Part shown: positions 6,393 through 14,018 of the stretch, piece by piece
Position numbering within the stretch: the first letter of the stretch is position 1
How the letters are laid out: each line of letters begins with the position of its first letter
IMG/VR virus record: IMGVR_UViG_3300022689_000473
Span: 1-34,221 of that record
DNA length: 34,221 nucleotides
Direction: 5' to 3' (one strand)
Source: a virus
Notes under the pieces: model-generated
The model's database searches: none
Seen by the model: the letters and a program-made list of their open reading frames with translations, nothing else
What the model was told of the DNA's origin: nothing
Position numbers and translations under genes: made by a program

Positions 6393-6841
6393 TGGTGATG
6401 CCGAAAGCAGAGCGCCAAGCGCTGGTGACCCAGGCCTTTAACAAGGCCGCGGGCAATAAGTTTAAAGCACAACGGTTCTTTGATGCTGACAGCGGAGAAT
6501 GGTTTGACAGCAAGGGTGAATTCGCCCGCTGGAAGCAGCTGGTCTTGTTGCAGCGTGCCGGTGCGATCAAAGGCCTGGAAAGGCAGGTGCGCATCGATCT
6601 CTTTGCCGCTGGCCAGGGTGTGCCGGCCATGCCGGTAAAAATCCGGTCTGAAGGTGTGCCGCAAGGCCGCCAGGCGTTCTACAAGGCCGACTTTGTCTAC
6701 ACCGAGTGCAAGACCGGGCGGCGGATCGTCGAAGACTTTAAAGGCAAGGACACCGCCATGAGCCGGTTAAAGCGCGCCATCGTTGAAAACATCATCGGCA
6801 CCCCTGTGCTGATCACCAAGGCAGGAGGGCGGCGGGTATGA
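6392..6841 (+). CDS. DUF1064 family putative nuclease
   Basis: A 149-residue protein with the DUF1064 pattern: a start rich in basic residues, 'FDSKGEFARWKQLVLLQRAG' (Glu in a helix), then RQAFYKADFVY and RIVEDFKGKDT. The last two carry the D...E-x-K residues of a restriction-endonuclease-like (PD-(D/E)XK) site. Phage members of this family are predicted structure-specific endonucleases and often lie beside replication genes, where they may resolve recombination intermediates. The start could be 6392 or the ATG at 6398. It overlaps the initiator gene by 4 bp. The biochemical role is a family prediction. Confidence 0.8.
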   Translation: MVMPKAERQALVTQAFNKAAGNKFKAQRFFDADSGEWFDSKGEFARWKQLVLLQRAGAIKGLERQVRIDLFAAGQGVPAMPVKIRSEGVPQGRQAFYKADFVYTECKTGRRIVEDFKGKDTAMSRLKRAIVENIIGTPVLITKAGGRRV

Positions 6842-7872
6842 CGCTGGGCTTAGTCGATAAATGGAAGTGCGTTGAAGCCATGTTGGCCGACGACCGTCTG
6901 TCTAAAGCGGATGTAATGGTTGGGGCGGCTCTTCTGGACCTTGTACGCGCCGATGAAGGCTGTGCCTATCCGGGATTTGGGTATCTGGCCGACCGGCTGT
7001 CGCTGGGCCGCAGTACGATTGTCCGTGCGGTGAAGAAGCTGGAAGCCGCTGGGTATTTTGACATCGAACGCAGCAATGGCGGGCGCCAGAACAGCAACCG
7101 CTATCGTCCGCGTGCCCTCGAACATTCTAGTGCCACCGCTAGCAACAGTGTCAGAGATGACACCATTGAGGCCGATGCCGACCAGAATGAAACCGAAACA
7201 GTATCAGGCGTGACACCATTACAACGCGCCGAGGACGCGGCACTAGTGTCAGAGATGACACCGTTAGGGCCGGAAACGGGCGCTATCCAAAAAAAAAGGG
7301 TGTCACAGATGGCACCATTAGACGCTGCGGAACCACAAAAAGAGGGGTTAACGGTGTCAATCCAGTCCTCTAACGGTGTCAAAATGGTGCGCCCAACAGT
7401 GTCACCTATGACACCCGATCCTAGTTATATAAATATTATAACCCATTTACGCGCAGGCGCGCGCGAGGACGCATCCCCCGCGGGTGGGGAAACAGCGCTG
7501 GCTGCGGAGCAAACATCTGCGCCAGCGACATCCAAGACTTCTGGCTGTCGCAGGAGGAAGCCGAAACGGCCAGACCCGCGCCAGCCTGAGATGCTGCTAC
7601 CGATCGCTGGTGGACACGCCAGACAGGCGAAAGGAGGTGAGACACGGAACCGATCGGTGCGCAGCCCTCAAACACCCTTGCAGTGGGGGCAGATGGTGCA
7701 ATTGCTTGGCAAGGCAGGTCTTAGAGCGGACATGGCCAATCAGGTCCTGATGCGGTTAAGCCAAGCCCAATATGATCATTTTTCCATTCACTGGATTGGC
7801 AAGGCGCCGGAAACAGCCCTTAGGGCGCTGCATCGCGCAATCACCCAACCTAATCTGCGAAAGGTGGCGTAG
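6838..7872 (+). CDS. O-like replication initiator with winged-helix domain
   Basis: A 344-residue protein. Residues about 20-90 form a winged-helix DNA-binding domain (FGYLADRLSLGRSTIVRAVK, then LEAAGYFDIERS). The central third is low-complexity and contains repeats such as VSEMTPL, VSQMAPL and VSPMTP, because the DNA there carries iterons. The C-terminal 70 residues (TPLQWGQMVQLLGKAGLR onward) form a small helical domain, possibly for helicase or loader contact. The layout (N-terminal DNA binding, origin inside the gene, C-terminal protein-binding domain) parallels lambda O. No phage helicase or loader gene follows, so the host DnaB system is probably recruited. Confidence 0.8.
   Translation: MTLGLVDKWKCVEAMLADDRLSKADVMVGAALLDLVRADEGCAYPGFGYLADRLSLGRSTIVRAVKKLEAAGYFDIERSNGGRQNSNRYRPRALEHSSATASNSVRDDTIEADADQNETETVSGVTPLQRAEDAALVSEMTPLGPETGAIQKKRVSQMAPLDAAEPQKEGLTVSIQSSNGVKMVRPTVSPMTPDPSYINIITHLRAGAREDASPAGGETALAAEQTSAPATSKTSGCRRRKPKRPDPRQPEMLLPIAGGHARQAKGGETRNRSVRSPQTPLQWGQMVQLLGKAGLRADMANQVLMRLSQAQYDHFSIHWIGKAPETALRALHRAITQPNLRKVA
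7148..7449. other. Replication origin: iterons plus AT-rich region inside initiator gene
   Basis: Five copies of a palindromic iteron of form GTGTCA-N4-TGACAC-CATT start at 7148, 7201, 7246, 7300 and 7399; two further GTGTCA half-sites start at 7354 and 7376. The copies at 7148 and 7246 share GTGTCAGAGATGACAC exactly; those at 7201 and 7300 differ by a few bases. Directly downstream (7422-7449) is a strongly AT-rich tract, TTATATAAATATTATAA, the only one in the area, which fits a DNA-unwinding element. The arrangement within an initiator gene is that of lambdoid origins. Function is inferred from architecture. Confidence 0.75.
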
Positions 7873-8076
7873 ATGCGTCCAGCAACAGAAACCACCGAAC
7901 TGAGCATGGTGCTACACCACAAGACTGCACGCGCTGTGCTGGTCAGTGATACCGGCGAAAAAGACGATGCGGTGTGGTTGCCGCTGTCTCAAATCTCTGT
8001 CGGGCAAGATAGCGTCGACGACATCCTGCAAATCACCATGCCGGAATGGCTGGCCAAGGATAAGGGGCTGATCTGA
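7873..8076 (+). CDS. Conserved small phage protein
   Basis: A 67-residue protein following the initiator gene directly. It contains DDAVWLPLSQISVG and, at the C-terminus, ITMPEWLAKDKGLI. This 'WLP.SQI ... MPEWLA...KGL' pattern is familiar from small proteins in phage replication regions, whose function is not established. The predicted fold is a small beta barrel-like domain with a final helix. The last base of its stop is the first base of the next ATG. Confidence 0.7.
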   Translation: MRPATETTELSMVLHHKTARAVLVSDTGEKDDAVWLPLSQISVGQDSVDDILQITMPEWLAKDKGLI

Positions 8077-8315
8077 TGCCAGCGAACCGGGGATATCGAC
8101 GGCAGACCATTACGCATCGCGTCAAGACCACGCACGGCACGATGTATGCGCATGTGGAGTGTTCTAACACCGGTGCGGTCACGAATGTGGAATTGGCGCA
8201 GCCAGGAAAGGTTCAAGAAAGTGAACTGGGCAATGTGCTGGACCGGATTGTTGAAGCCTTTAACGCTGGGATTGCCGACATCAATGGCCAAAGTGCGGAG
8301 GAAAGCGACGTATGA
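8076..8315 (+). CDS. Small hypothetical protein (TSCPD-like pattern)
   Basis: A 79-residue protein: a basic start (RGYRRQTITHRVKTTHG), beta strands (TMYAHVECSNTGAVTNVEL), a GKVQESELGN turn and a helix (LDRIVEAFNAGI). This strand-strand-turn-helix layout is reminiscent of small TSCPD-type phage proteins, but I would not insist on it. It is the last gene of the early operon before the oppositely oriented toxin-antitoxin pair; only 7 bp separate its stop from the antitoxin's stop. Confidence 0.6.
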   Translation: MPANRGYRRQTITHRVKTTHGTMYAHVECSNTGAVTNVELAQPGKVQESELGNVLDRIVEAFNAGIADINGQSAEESDV

Positions 8316-8322
8316 GGCACCA

Positions 8323-8613
8323 TCACGCCGCAACGACCTTCGCAACCCGGCTTGGACTATCCAGGATCACCCGTAGATATGCCGCTGATGTTTCGGTCGG
8401 CACGTTTCGGCCTTGTTCCCAATCGCGCAGGGTGCCAACGGGGATTTTATACGCTTGTGCAAAGGCGGCCTGGCTCAATTTCAGCTCCTTACGCAGCAAG
8501 CGCAGATCACGTACCAGGGCCGCCGTCCGCGTCATATCCGCCGTCACGTCAAAATCATCAACGTCGCTGGGGTCTGCTTTACAGACTGTGGTAGAGCTTG
8601 ATTTCTGTGTCAT
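8323..8613 (-). CDS. XRE-type antitoxin paired with BrnT
   Basis: A 96-residue protein. The first about 28 residues are polar and acidic, likely the toxin-wrapping segment; residues about 33-80 form an XRE-type HTH (LRKELKLSQAAFAQAYKIPVG, then TLRDWEQGRN), ending in a helix with the pattern 'YLRVI'. Such proteins replace the ribbon-helix-helix BrnA antitoxin in many BrnT modules. It overlaps the toxin gene by 35 bp, downstream of it, the usual order for BrnT systems. Expected role: neutralise BrnT and repress the shared promoter. Confidence 0.85.
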   Translation of the reverse strand: MTQKSSSTTVCKADPSDVDDFDVTADMTRTAALVRDLRLLRKELKLSQAAFAQAYKIPVGTLRDWEQGRNVPTETSAAYLRVILDSPSRVAKVVAA

Positions 8614-8848
8614 TGGATTTCCTAAAACTAATGATCCGAAAGGTAGTACCGCGCATGGTGTAGATCACGGTGTGCAAGCGATCCCCAATCATGCCCAGTG
8701 CTTTAAACCGGTCTTCCTGGTCAACCGCGCGCGTGTGTTTAAACACGAGCATATGGTCATCAAGCCAAACCTGCGGTGCATCCTTAAACGCCAGACCGTG
8801 CTTGGCTGTGTTGGCGTCGTTCTTTGCTGGGTCAAACTCAATATCCAT
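8579..8848 (-). CDS. brnT: BrnT family toxin (RelE-like ribonuclease)
   Basis: An 89-residue protein with the BrnT signature: start MDIEFDPAKNDANTAKHGL, then FKDAPQVWLDD, an 'EDRFKALGMIGDRLHTVIYT' core and the ending RIISFRKSNDTEIKLY. BrnT toxins are RelE-fold ribonucleases that block translation when free. The start at 8848 is chosen over a longer frame to 8944 because the family begins with this sequence and a strong promoter lies immediately before it. The gene opposes the surrounding phage operon, so it is probably expressed from the prophage as an accessory (moron) module. Confidence 0.9.
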   Translation of the reverse strand: MDIEFDPAKNDANTAKHGLAFKDAPQVWLDDHMLVFKHTRAVDQEDRFKALGMIGDRLHTVIYTMRGTTFRIISFRKSNDTEIKLYHSL

Positions 8849-8854
8849 GCTGTA

Positions 8855-8883
8855 AATATACGGTTCACCCGTAGTTATGTCAA
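8855..8883 (-). promoter_or_regulatory. Promoter of the brnT-antitoxin operon
   Basis: On the minus strand, TTGACA (8878-8883), a 17-bp spacer and TATATT (8855-8860) form a near-consensus sigma-70 promoter. Only six bases lie between the -10 and the toxin ATG at 8848, so transcription would start at or very near the start codon, suggesting a leaderless message. This geometry also supports the chosen BrnT start. Confidence 0.8.
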
Positions 8884-8907
8884 TCAAAAACGGCAGGTTT
8901 TGGCGGC

Positions 8908-9540
8908 ATGAAGGCATCAGAAAACCAAGAATGCAAGCAGACACGCCGCCAAGCCATAGAGCAAGGCGCCAAGCGCTCGAACCGAGCCGCCCGCACGGAC
9001 ATGATGAAGCCGGATATCCGCTGGTATGCGGTGCTTGTCCGGTCCGGCAAAGAGTTTATCGCGCAAAAGATGCTGCGGCGGTACGGCTGTGCGGTCTATG
9101 TACCGATGTCGCGCAAATGGCGGCGCCTTAATCGCTACAAGCAGGAGAAAACCAAGATTGCCTATGCGGCCCTGCCTGGCATGGTGTTTGTGGGATACGC
9201 CGAGGGCGAGGAACGCTGGTTTGATATATTTTCTAACATCACCTGCGCCTATGGGGTGCTTGGCGTTGCTGGTAAGTTGATCGCCTTCAACGGGCCGACG
9301 CTGGCGGATTTTGTGACGCGAAACAGATCGACGCTGGATGTGGCAGACGAAGAAAAATGGATGCGGACACACCGGGAATTTAAAATCGGTGACCGGGTGC
9401 AAATTGTTGCCGGGCCGCTGGATGGCCATATCGTGGATGTGCGCGACATCAAGGGCAATGCTGCTATTGTGTTGATGGAGTTTTTCGGCGGGATTAAGCA
9501 GATTGAAATATCGCTTGAAAAGCTTGAAAAGGCGGCGTAA
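8908..9540 (+). CDS. Phage NusG paralogue, putative antiterminator
   Basis: A 210-residue protein with a NusG N-terminal (NGN) domain at about 35-135 (DIRWYAVLVRSGKEFIAQKM, then AALPGMVFVGY) and a C-terminal KOW domain at about 155-205 (KIGDRVQIVAGPLDGHIVDV). NusG paralogues such as RfaH bind RNA polymerase and stop it from pausing or terminating in chosen operons. Position is telling: last gene before a 321-bp non-coding stretch and then the whole late operon. A Q-like late-gene antiterminator is the best inference. The N-terminal 30 residues are basic and phage-specific, unless translation starts at the ATG at 9001; the RBS for 8908 is weak. Confidence 0.88.
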   Translation: MKASENQECKQTRRQAIEQGAKRSNRAARTDMMKPDIRWYAVLVRSGKEFIAQKMLRRYGCAVYVPMSRKWRRLNRYKQEKTKIAYAALPGMVFVGYAEGEERWFDIFSNITCAYGVLGVAGKLIAFNGPTLADFVTRNRSTLDVADEEKWMRTHREFKIGDRVQIVAGPLDGHIVDVRDIKGNAAIVLMEFFGGIKQIEISLEKLEKAA

Positions 9541-9861
9541 TTTAGCGCGTGTAATGACGTGTTAGGGATCAGTGTTAGTCGGCAGAGCGGCACCCAACCC
9601 GCCCCCGCAGAACGCAACTGACACGCCCCAGGTGCCCCGAGGTGCTTTTGGTTAAGACTGTTCCGGGCAAGGCGCGCGGTGCAGTCGTTAGGTTGTCTAA
9701 AATCGACATAAGTTTAACAAGGCTGGCGCTGACTGCAGCATAGGCCCGCCCGGACTGTTTATCTGGTTTTGCAAGCGACGACTGCGCCCGCGGCGTCCGC
9801 AGGTCGTTCCTATAGGTTCCCAAACCCGCCTGCGGGCGTTTTCTTATTTTCAGGAGGGCGT
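9541..9861 (+). promoter_or_regulatory. Early/late intergenic region with hairpins and possible terminator
   Basis: 321 bp without a convincing gene, between the NusG paralogue and the late genes. It contains two GTGTTAG direct repeats near 9560 and 9573; a 9-bp hairpin with one bulged A at 9778-9807 (outer stem ACGAC/GTCGT, inner GCG/CGC); and a short GC hairpin followed by a T-rich run at 9824-9848 (CCCGCCTGCGGGCGTTTTCT), a plausible weak terminator. A good RBS (AGGAGG) then precedes the GTG at 9862. No clear -35/-10 pair was found. It is the natural place for a late promoter, leader and antiterminated stop. Confidence 0.5.
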
Positions 9862-10170
9862 GTGAAAGCGGTTTTTGTTCTTCTGTCGCGGACGTTAAAC
9901 GTTTTAAGCGGCGGAGATTGGCGGCTGACATTAAGTGCGGATACGGGGCTGAACACCATTCGCCGCGGCTATCCTAGCCTCTTTCACACTGTGTTTGACG
10001 CGCTTTTTTTGGCGACGATTGGACAATATCAGCACTGCATTGCGTCCGTCACAGACGACGAGATCGATGACTTTTTCCCAATAGACAGGCGGTCCAGCGC
10101 AAAAGCATACCGTGATGGCCTGTTGGATGCCTTGACCTTTAGAGGCTTTAAAACGGAGTTCAGACTATGA
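9862..10170 (+). CDS. Small phage protein, first of the late region
   Basis: A 102-residue protein. The GTG at 9862 is preferred because AGGAGG lies just upstream; the longer open frame to 9769 would read through the terminator-like hairpin. It begins VKAVFVLLSRTLNVLSGGDW, and the 'R.LNVLSGGD...T.SA..G' pattern resembles a family of small phage proteins with an NVLTGG motif whose function is unknown. The C-terminal part (DDEIDDFFPIDRR) is acidic. The stop overlaps the next ATG. Confidence 0.6.
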   Translation: MKAVFVLLSRTLNVLSGGDWRLTLSADTGLNTIRRGYPSLFHTVFDALFLATIGQYQHCIASVTDDEIDDFFPIDRRSSAKAYRDGLLDALTFRGFKTEFRL

Positions 10171-10529
10171 CAGCCCTAAGTGATTACACCGCCGATGACC
10201 TGGCAAGCCCGGTCACATACCGTGCCGCAAGTCAAGAGTGGAACGAAAAGATGCGGGTCGCTGCAGCGCAGTTTAATAGCGGCATTCAAAACGCTATCGC
10301 GTCCATGAATGCCATCCTGGCGGCAAACCTCGTCGTCGATGAATTTGGCCAGCCCGTTTTAGACGGTAGTAACAATCCAACATTTACCCCGCTAAATGTC
10401 GCGATTGGCACAGAAGACCCGACACTTTTTGCCAAATATCGCACAGAACTTGAAAGCGCTGCTAACGGACCGCTGGCACAGATGAATGCTGTAGCGCAAC
10501 AGCTGCTGTCCATATTCCCGGCGGCTTAG
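10167..10529 (+). CDS. Hypothetical late protein before the adhesin
   Basis: An unrecognised 120-residue, alanine-rich protein, mostly helical at both ends (EWNEKMRVAAAQFNSGIQNA and AKYRTELESAANGPLAQM), with a Pro/Asn-rich loop between. No membrane segment, no cysteines. It overlaps the preceding gene by ATGA and ends 5 bp before the adhesin gene, so it may be an assembly partner or structural companion of that large protein. Confidence 0.6.
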   Translation: MTALSDYTADDLASPVTYRAASQEWNEKMRVAAAQFNSGIQNAIASMNAILAANLVVDEFGQPVLDGSNNPTFTPLNVAIGTEDPTLFAKYRTELESAANGPLAQMNAVAQQLLSIFPAA

Positions 10530-10534
10530 CCTAA

Positions 10535-13500
10535 GTGGCATTAACGGACTCCCACAGCCACTTTCTCGCGTTCACCATAGCAGCCGCGCAGGTTGCTGGG
10601 GCTTCGCACTCAAATATACCGGTTCTTCTAACCGAGCAGATGCTAACCGCCGCGCAGCGGACGGCTTTATTCAATGCGGCACGTCCCGACGGGTTTGATG
10701 TTCGGTTCGCGTCATCTGCCGCTGGAGACAGCGAATACGCCTTTGAGCTTATTGCATGGAATGCAGCGGCTCAGACCTTTATCATCTGGGTAAAGATACC
10801 GACGGTCTCAGGTGTCGCTGATACGGACTTTTTTATGTTCGTCGGCGATGCGGACGCTGCGTTGCCCTTGCCCGGTGCTGCCAATGGCCGCGCTGCTGTT
10901 TGGTCGGACTATGTCGCCGTTTACCACGGTAATTCGTTAGTCAATGCGGCGTCTGCCACGGGTATTGGTGACCTAACGGCTGTTGGGTCCCCCAGCCTAA
11001 ACCAATCGCCTGGTGTAACGGGTGGGCGCTTTCAGACGTCCGGCAACAACTACTATGAAGCGGTAGGGTTTAATCCCTTACTCGGACCGGGTGATAAAAC
11101 TCTGTCCGCGGCTTATCAAAATCAAAACCCAAATACGTCCGGCAGGGCTGGCCTATTACATACGGGCACCAATTCCACGGGTAAAAGACTGTCGGTCGAG
11201 TTTCGATACGACACCGATACTGTGCTATTCGGGGTCGCTAATGGCAGTATCCAAACGCCGTTGGTTGCCGATATAGGACGTGTCGCCTTCACCTACGATG
11301 CTAGTGAAGCGACAAACGCCCTGGCATTTGTTGATGGTGCACAGGTTGCAGCGGACGTCCTACCAACCATTGATGTGCTGGCCGGCGATAATCTAAGAAT
11401 AGGCCGCGATCGCGGCACCCAAGACTTTGTAGGGTTCTTAAGCGAGATTAGACTCCGGGCGAGCACATTATCGCCTGACTGGATTGCAACTGAACATGCG
11501 AACGTGTCGAACCCAGGCACATTTGCAGCTGCTAGTGATTTGCAGGCAGTGGGTGGCACCCCAACACCCAGCCCAACCCCAACACCAACCCCTACCGAAC
11601 ATTGGTTTGACTTAACCGTTGGCAATTTGGTTGTTGGTGGGCCGCATACAGATTTTGCGGTCTTGGTGACTGAGGAATGGCTGACACCTGCACAGCGCGC
11701 CGATCTGTTTGCGACGGCTAGGTCTGATGGCGCAAATATTCGGTTTTCATCCGACAATACTGGAAACACGGAATACCCATTTGAACTTATTGCCTGGGAC
11801 GCTGTCGGAGAGACGTTTGCGGCGCGGGTGAAGCCGCCAGCTGTTGCAATTGGCACCCAATTCACTTTGCGCATTGTGGACGGCGTTACGGCGCTTCCAG
11901 CCCCTGGCGATGCCAATGGCCGCATCGCTGTTTGGCCGGATTATGATGCGGTTTACCACGGTAATTCGTTAATCAACTCGGCATCTGCGACCGGGGTTGG
12001 GGACCTAACGGCTGTTGGAAGCCCGCTGCTTGATCAATCCCCTGTTGCAAGCATTGGGCGGTTCAGGCCGTCGCCTGGCGCCGATAACGGGAACTATTTT
12101 GAAGCGGCGGGCTTTTACCCTCTTTTGGGGGCGGGTGATAAAACCGTTCTTGCAACGCTGGATATCGAAGCGGGGACTGACCAGGGCGTTATGCACTGGG
12201 GCAGGAACGTTGCAACCGGCAGTCGTTTTACGTTCATTACTGACGGTGCCAACGCGCCCATCATTGGCTTCAATGGCGGTGCGGTCTCGGGCACTTCTGC
12301 CCTGGGTACTGGCGTTGTATCCGCAGCTTTTGTGCATGACGCATCAGAAGCGCCAAACGCGGTGATATATCTAAATGGCGTGTCTGATGGCACCGCAACA
12401 GTCACAATAGACACAATTGCGGACGGTGATGGTCTACGTATTGGCCGCGATAATGCCGCAGATAACTTTGATGGCTTTTTAAGCGATATTCGCTTTAGAA
12501 ATGTAGCTGTTTCAGCAGACTGGCTGGCGACTGAACACGCCAATAGGGCCAATATCGCGGCGTTCGGGTCATCTGGCGATATGCAGTCATCCGCCGCCGG
12601 TGCTGTCAACGTCATTGCAGAAGACCTTGCGTCGGCGGCGGTATTAGATGCCGCAACGTTGTCTGGCATTTATGTTTTAGATCCAGCGCCGCTGGTGTCT
12701 GCCGCCGCGCTGGATGATGTGGTCATCGGGCAAACAGATGTCTTCTTGGTTATTGGCCAGTCAAACGCCATCGGTCGCGCGCCTTTTGATAATTTGGGCG
12801 CGCATCCATCCGGCACGCAGCAATACTCAAATAACGCTGCAACGCAAGACACGGTGATTGCCGCGACTGTGCCTCTAGAACATGCAGGCCGCGTGCCGGG
12901 GGATATGGGGCCGGACGTTAGTTTTGCCGAAGACTATGCGGCGCTTAACACGGGAAACACGCTGCTATTCATGCCTAATGCGGTGGGCGGCACGGGCCTG
13001 GGTGATCCAAATGCGCGGTGGGCTGTCGCCAGTGCCGATTTGTATAGCGAAACAGTGACGCGAGCGAATGAGCTACTGGCTCTTGATCCAAGGTATGTCC
13101 TGCGCGGCATCATTATTCAGATCGGCGAGCGCGACACAAACCAGAACACAGCGGCAGCGACGTTTGAGGCGCTGCTTGATGAACTTATAACGGCGCTGCG
13201 GGCCAACATTACAGGTGCCGCGGATGTACGGGTCAGTGTGGGCCCAATGTTGCCCGCCTATGTGTCGGCACAGCCCAACGGCCCGGCGATTGAGGCTGTG
13301 CTGGCGGATACGCCGAACAGACTTGCAAATACGGTTTATGTTTCGCCTGCGGGCTTAAACCTACAGGGCGTCGACAGCGTGCATTTTGATGCGCCTTCGC
13401 TTCGCGCGCTGGGCTCAGCGCATCTGGATAATTTTGAGGCATTATTGAGCGCGCCTGGCGATGACCCCATTAATGTCATCGCGCAAGACCTGATATCCGC

Positions 13501-13645
13501 TGCAGCACTTGACCAGGCGTCGTTGTCTGTCGAAGGCCTATTGGATCTAGCCTCGCTGGAGACCGCAGCAGCGTTAGACGACGTCACCGTCGTGTTTGAT
13601 TCCGTGTTGAACTCCACGTTTAGAATTCTCGAAGTTAGCAAATAA
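10535..13645 (+). CDS. Large modular adhesin/esterase virion protein (DUF2341, LamG-like, SASA)
   Basis: A 1036-residue protein starting at GTG 10535. Two tandem units, each a DUF2341-like domain plus a LamG/concanavalin-like domain, span about 20-335 and 358-685; both carry AVYHGNSL and GFLS-(E/D)-IR motifs. They are joined by a Pro/Thr linker (PTPSPTPTPTPT, about 342-355). Residues about 735-970 form an SGNH/SASA-type esterase with block I VIGQSNAIGR, an IQIGERD block (normally QGE-D) and DSVHFD with the likely catalytic His. A 42-residue repeat (N-VIA-DL-SAA-LD) flanks the esterase at about 690 and 978. Probable receptor-binding protein that removes acyl groups from surface polysaccharide. 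Unusually it precedes the packaging genes. Confidence 0.78.
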   Translation: MALTDSHSHFLAFTIAAAQVAGASHSNIPVLLTEQMLTAAQRTALFNAARPDGFDVRFASSAAGDSEYAFELIAWNAAAQTFIIWVKIPTVSGVADTDFFMFVGDADAALPLPGAANGRAAVWSDYVAVYHGNSLVNAASATGIGDLTAVGSPSLNQSPGVTGGRFQTSGNNYYEAVGFNPLLGPGDKTLSAAYQNQNPNTSGRAGLLHTGTNSTGKRLSVEFRYDTDTVLFGVANGSIQTPLVADIGRVAFTYDASEATNALAFVDGAQVAADVLPTIDVLAGDNLRIGRDRGTQDFVGFLSEIRLRASTLSPDWIATEHANVSNPGTFAAASDLQAVGGTPTPSPTPTPTPTEHWFDLTVGNLVVGGPHTDFAVLVTEEWLTPAQRADLFATARSDGANIRFSSDNTGNTEYPFELIAWDAVGETFAARVKPPAVAIGTQFTLRIVDGVTALPAPGDANGRIAVWPDYDAVYHGNSLINSASATGVGDLTAVGSPLLDQSPVASIGRFRPSPGADNGNYFEAAGFYPLLGAGDKTVLATLDIEAGTDQGVMHWGRNVATGSRFTFITDGANAPIIGFNGGAVSGTSALGTGVVSAAFVHDASEAPNAVIYLNGVSDGTATVTIDTIADGDGLRIGRDNAADNFDGFLSDIRFRNVAVSADWLATEHANRANIAAFGSSGDMQSSAAGAVNVIAEDLASAAVLDAATLSGIYVLDPAPLVSAAALDDVVIGQTDVFLVIGQSNAIGRAPFDNLGAHPSGTQQYSNNAATQDTVIAATVPLEHAGRVPGDMGPDVSFAEDYAALNTGNTLLFMPNAVGGTGLGDPNARWAVASADLYSETVTRANELLALDPRYVLRGIIIQIGERDTNQNTAAATFEALLDELITALRANITGAADVRVSVGPMLPAYVSAQPNGPAIEAVLADTPNRLANTVYVSPAGLNLQGVDSVHFDAPSLRALGSAHLDNFEALLSAPGDDPINVIAQDLISAAALDQASLSVEGLLDLASLETAAALDDVTVVFDSVLNSTFRILEVSK

Positions 13646-13655
13646 AGGTTATATT

Positions 13656-14018
13656 ATGCCAAAGTCTATCGCAGATAGCGCTCTTGATGCTGCGCTGAAT
13701 GTCGTTGCCGGGGCAACCGTTCTACATTTTTGTAGTGCCGCGCCGGCGTCCTTTGGCGCCGTTGCTGGCGTAAGCCTGGCCAGTGTCGCCATGACGGGCA
13801 GTGATTTCACCTTAGCGAACGGAGACACGTCGGGTCGCAAGGTCACCGTTGCAGGTAAGGCTGGTGTTAGTGTCACGGCGGATGGCACGGTTAACCATGC
13901 TGTTTTGGTCACGGGCTCTGAACTGTTGCTGGTCACTGAAATCACCGCGCAGGCCGTGACATCGGGCAACACGATCACCAGCAACGCGTTTGACTACGAG
14001 CTCTCCGATCCGGCCTAA
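13656..14018 (+). CDS. Conserved small virion-type protein
   Basis: A 120-residue protein beginning MPKSIADSALDAALNVVAG, with FCSAAP, NGDTSGRKVTVAG, and a C-terminal 'QAVTSGNTITSNAFDYEL'. The same spaced motifs occur in small proteins next to fibre genes of many alphaproteobacterial phages; the all-beta profile suggests a virion decoration or fibre-associated protein. Function not established. Its stop overlaps the ATG of the next gene, and it starts 10 bp after the adhesin stop. Confidence 0.68.
   Translation: MPKSIADSALDAALNVVAGATVLHFCSAAPASFGAVAGVSLASVAMTGSDFTLANGDTSGRKVTVAGKAGVSVTADGTVNHAVLVTGSELLLVTEITAQAVTSGNTITSNAFDYELSDPA

Noticed and set aside
7148-7416. Repeats in the initiator gene as a CRISPR array.
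   Set aside because: Repeats are short (about 20 bp), palindromic and imperfect, spacing is irregular, and the stretch is coding; iterons explain it better.
8312-8911. A 199-residue plus-strand frame across the toxin-antitoxin region.
   Set aside because: It is antisense to clear BrnT and XRE-antitoxin genes and has no recognisable domain.
11293-11925. A 210-residue minus-strand frame within the adhesin gene, with Gly-Val repeats.
   Set aside because: The repeats are the reverse reading of the Pro/Thr linker; the plus-strand protein has clear domains.
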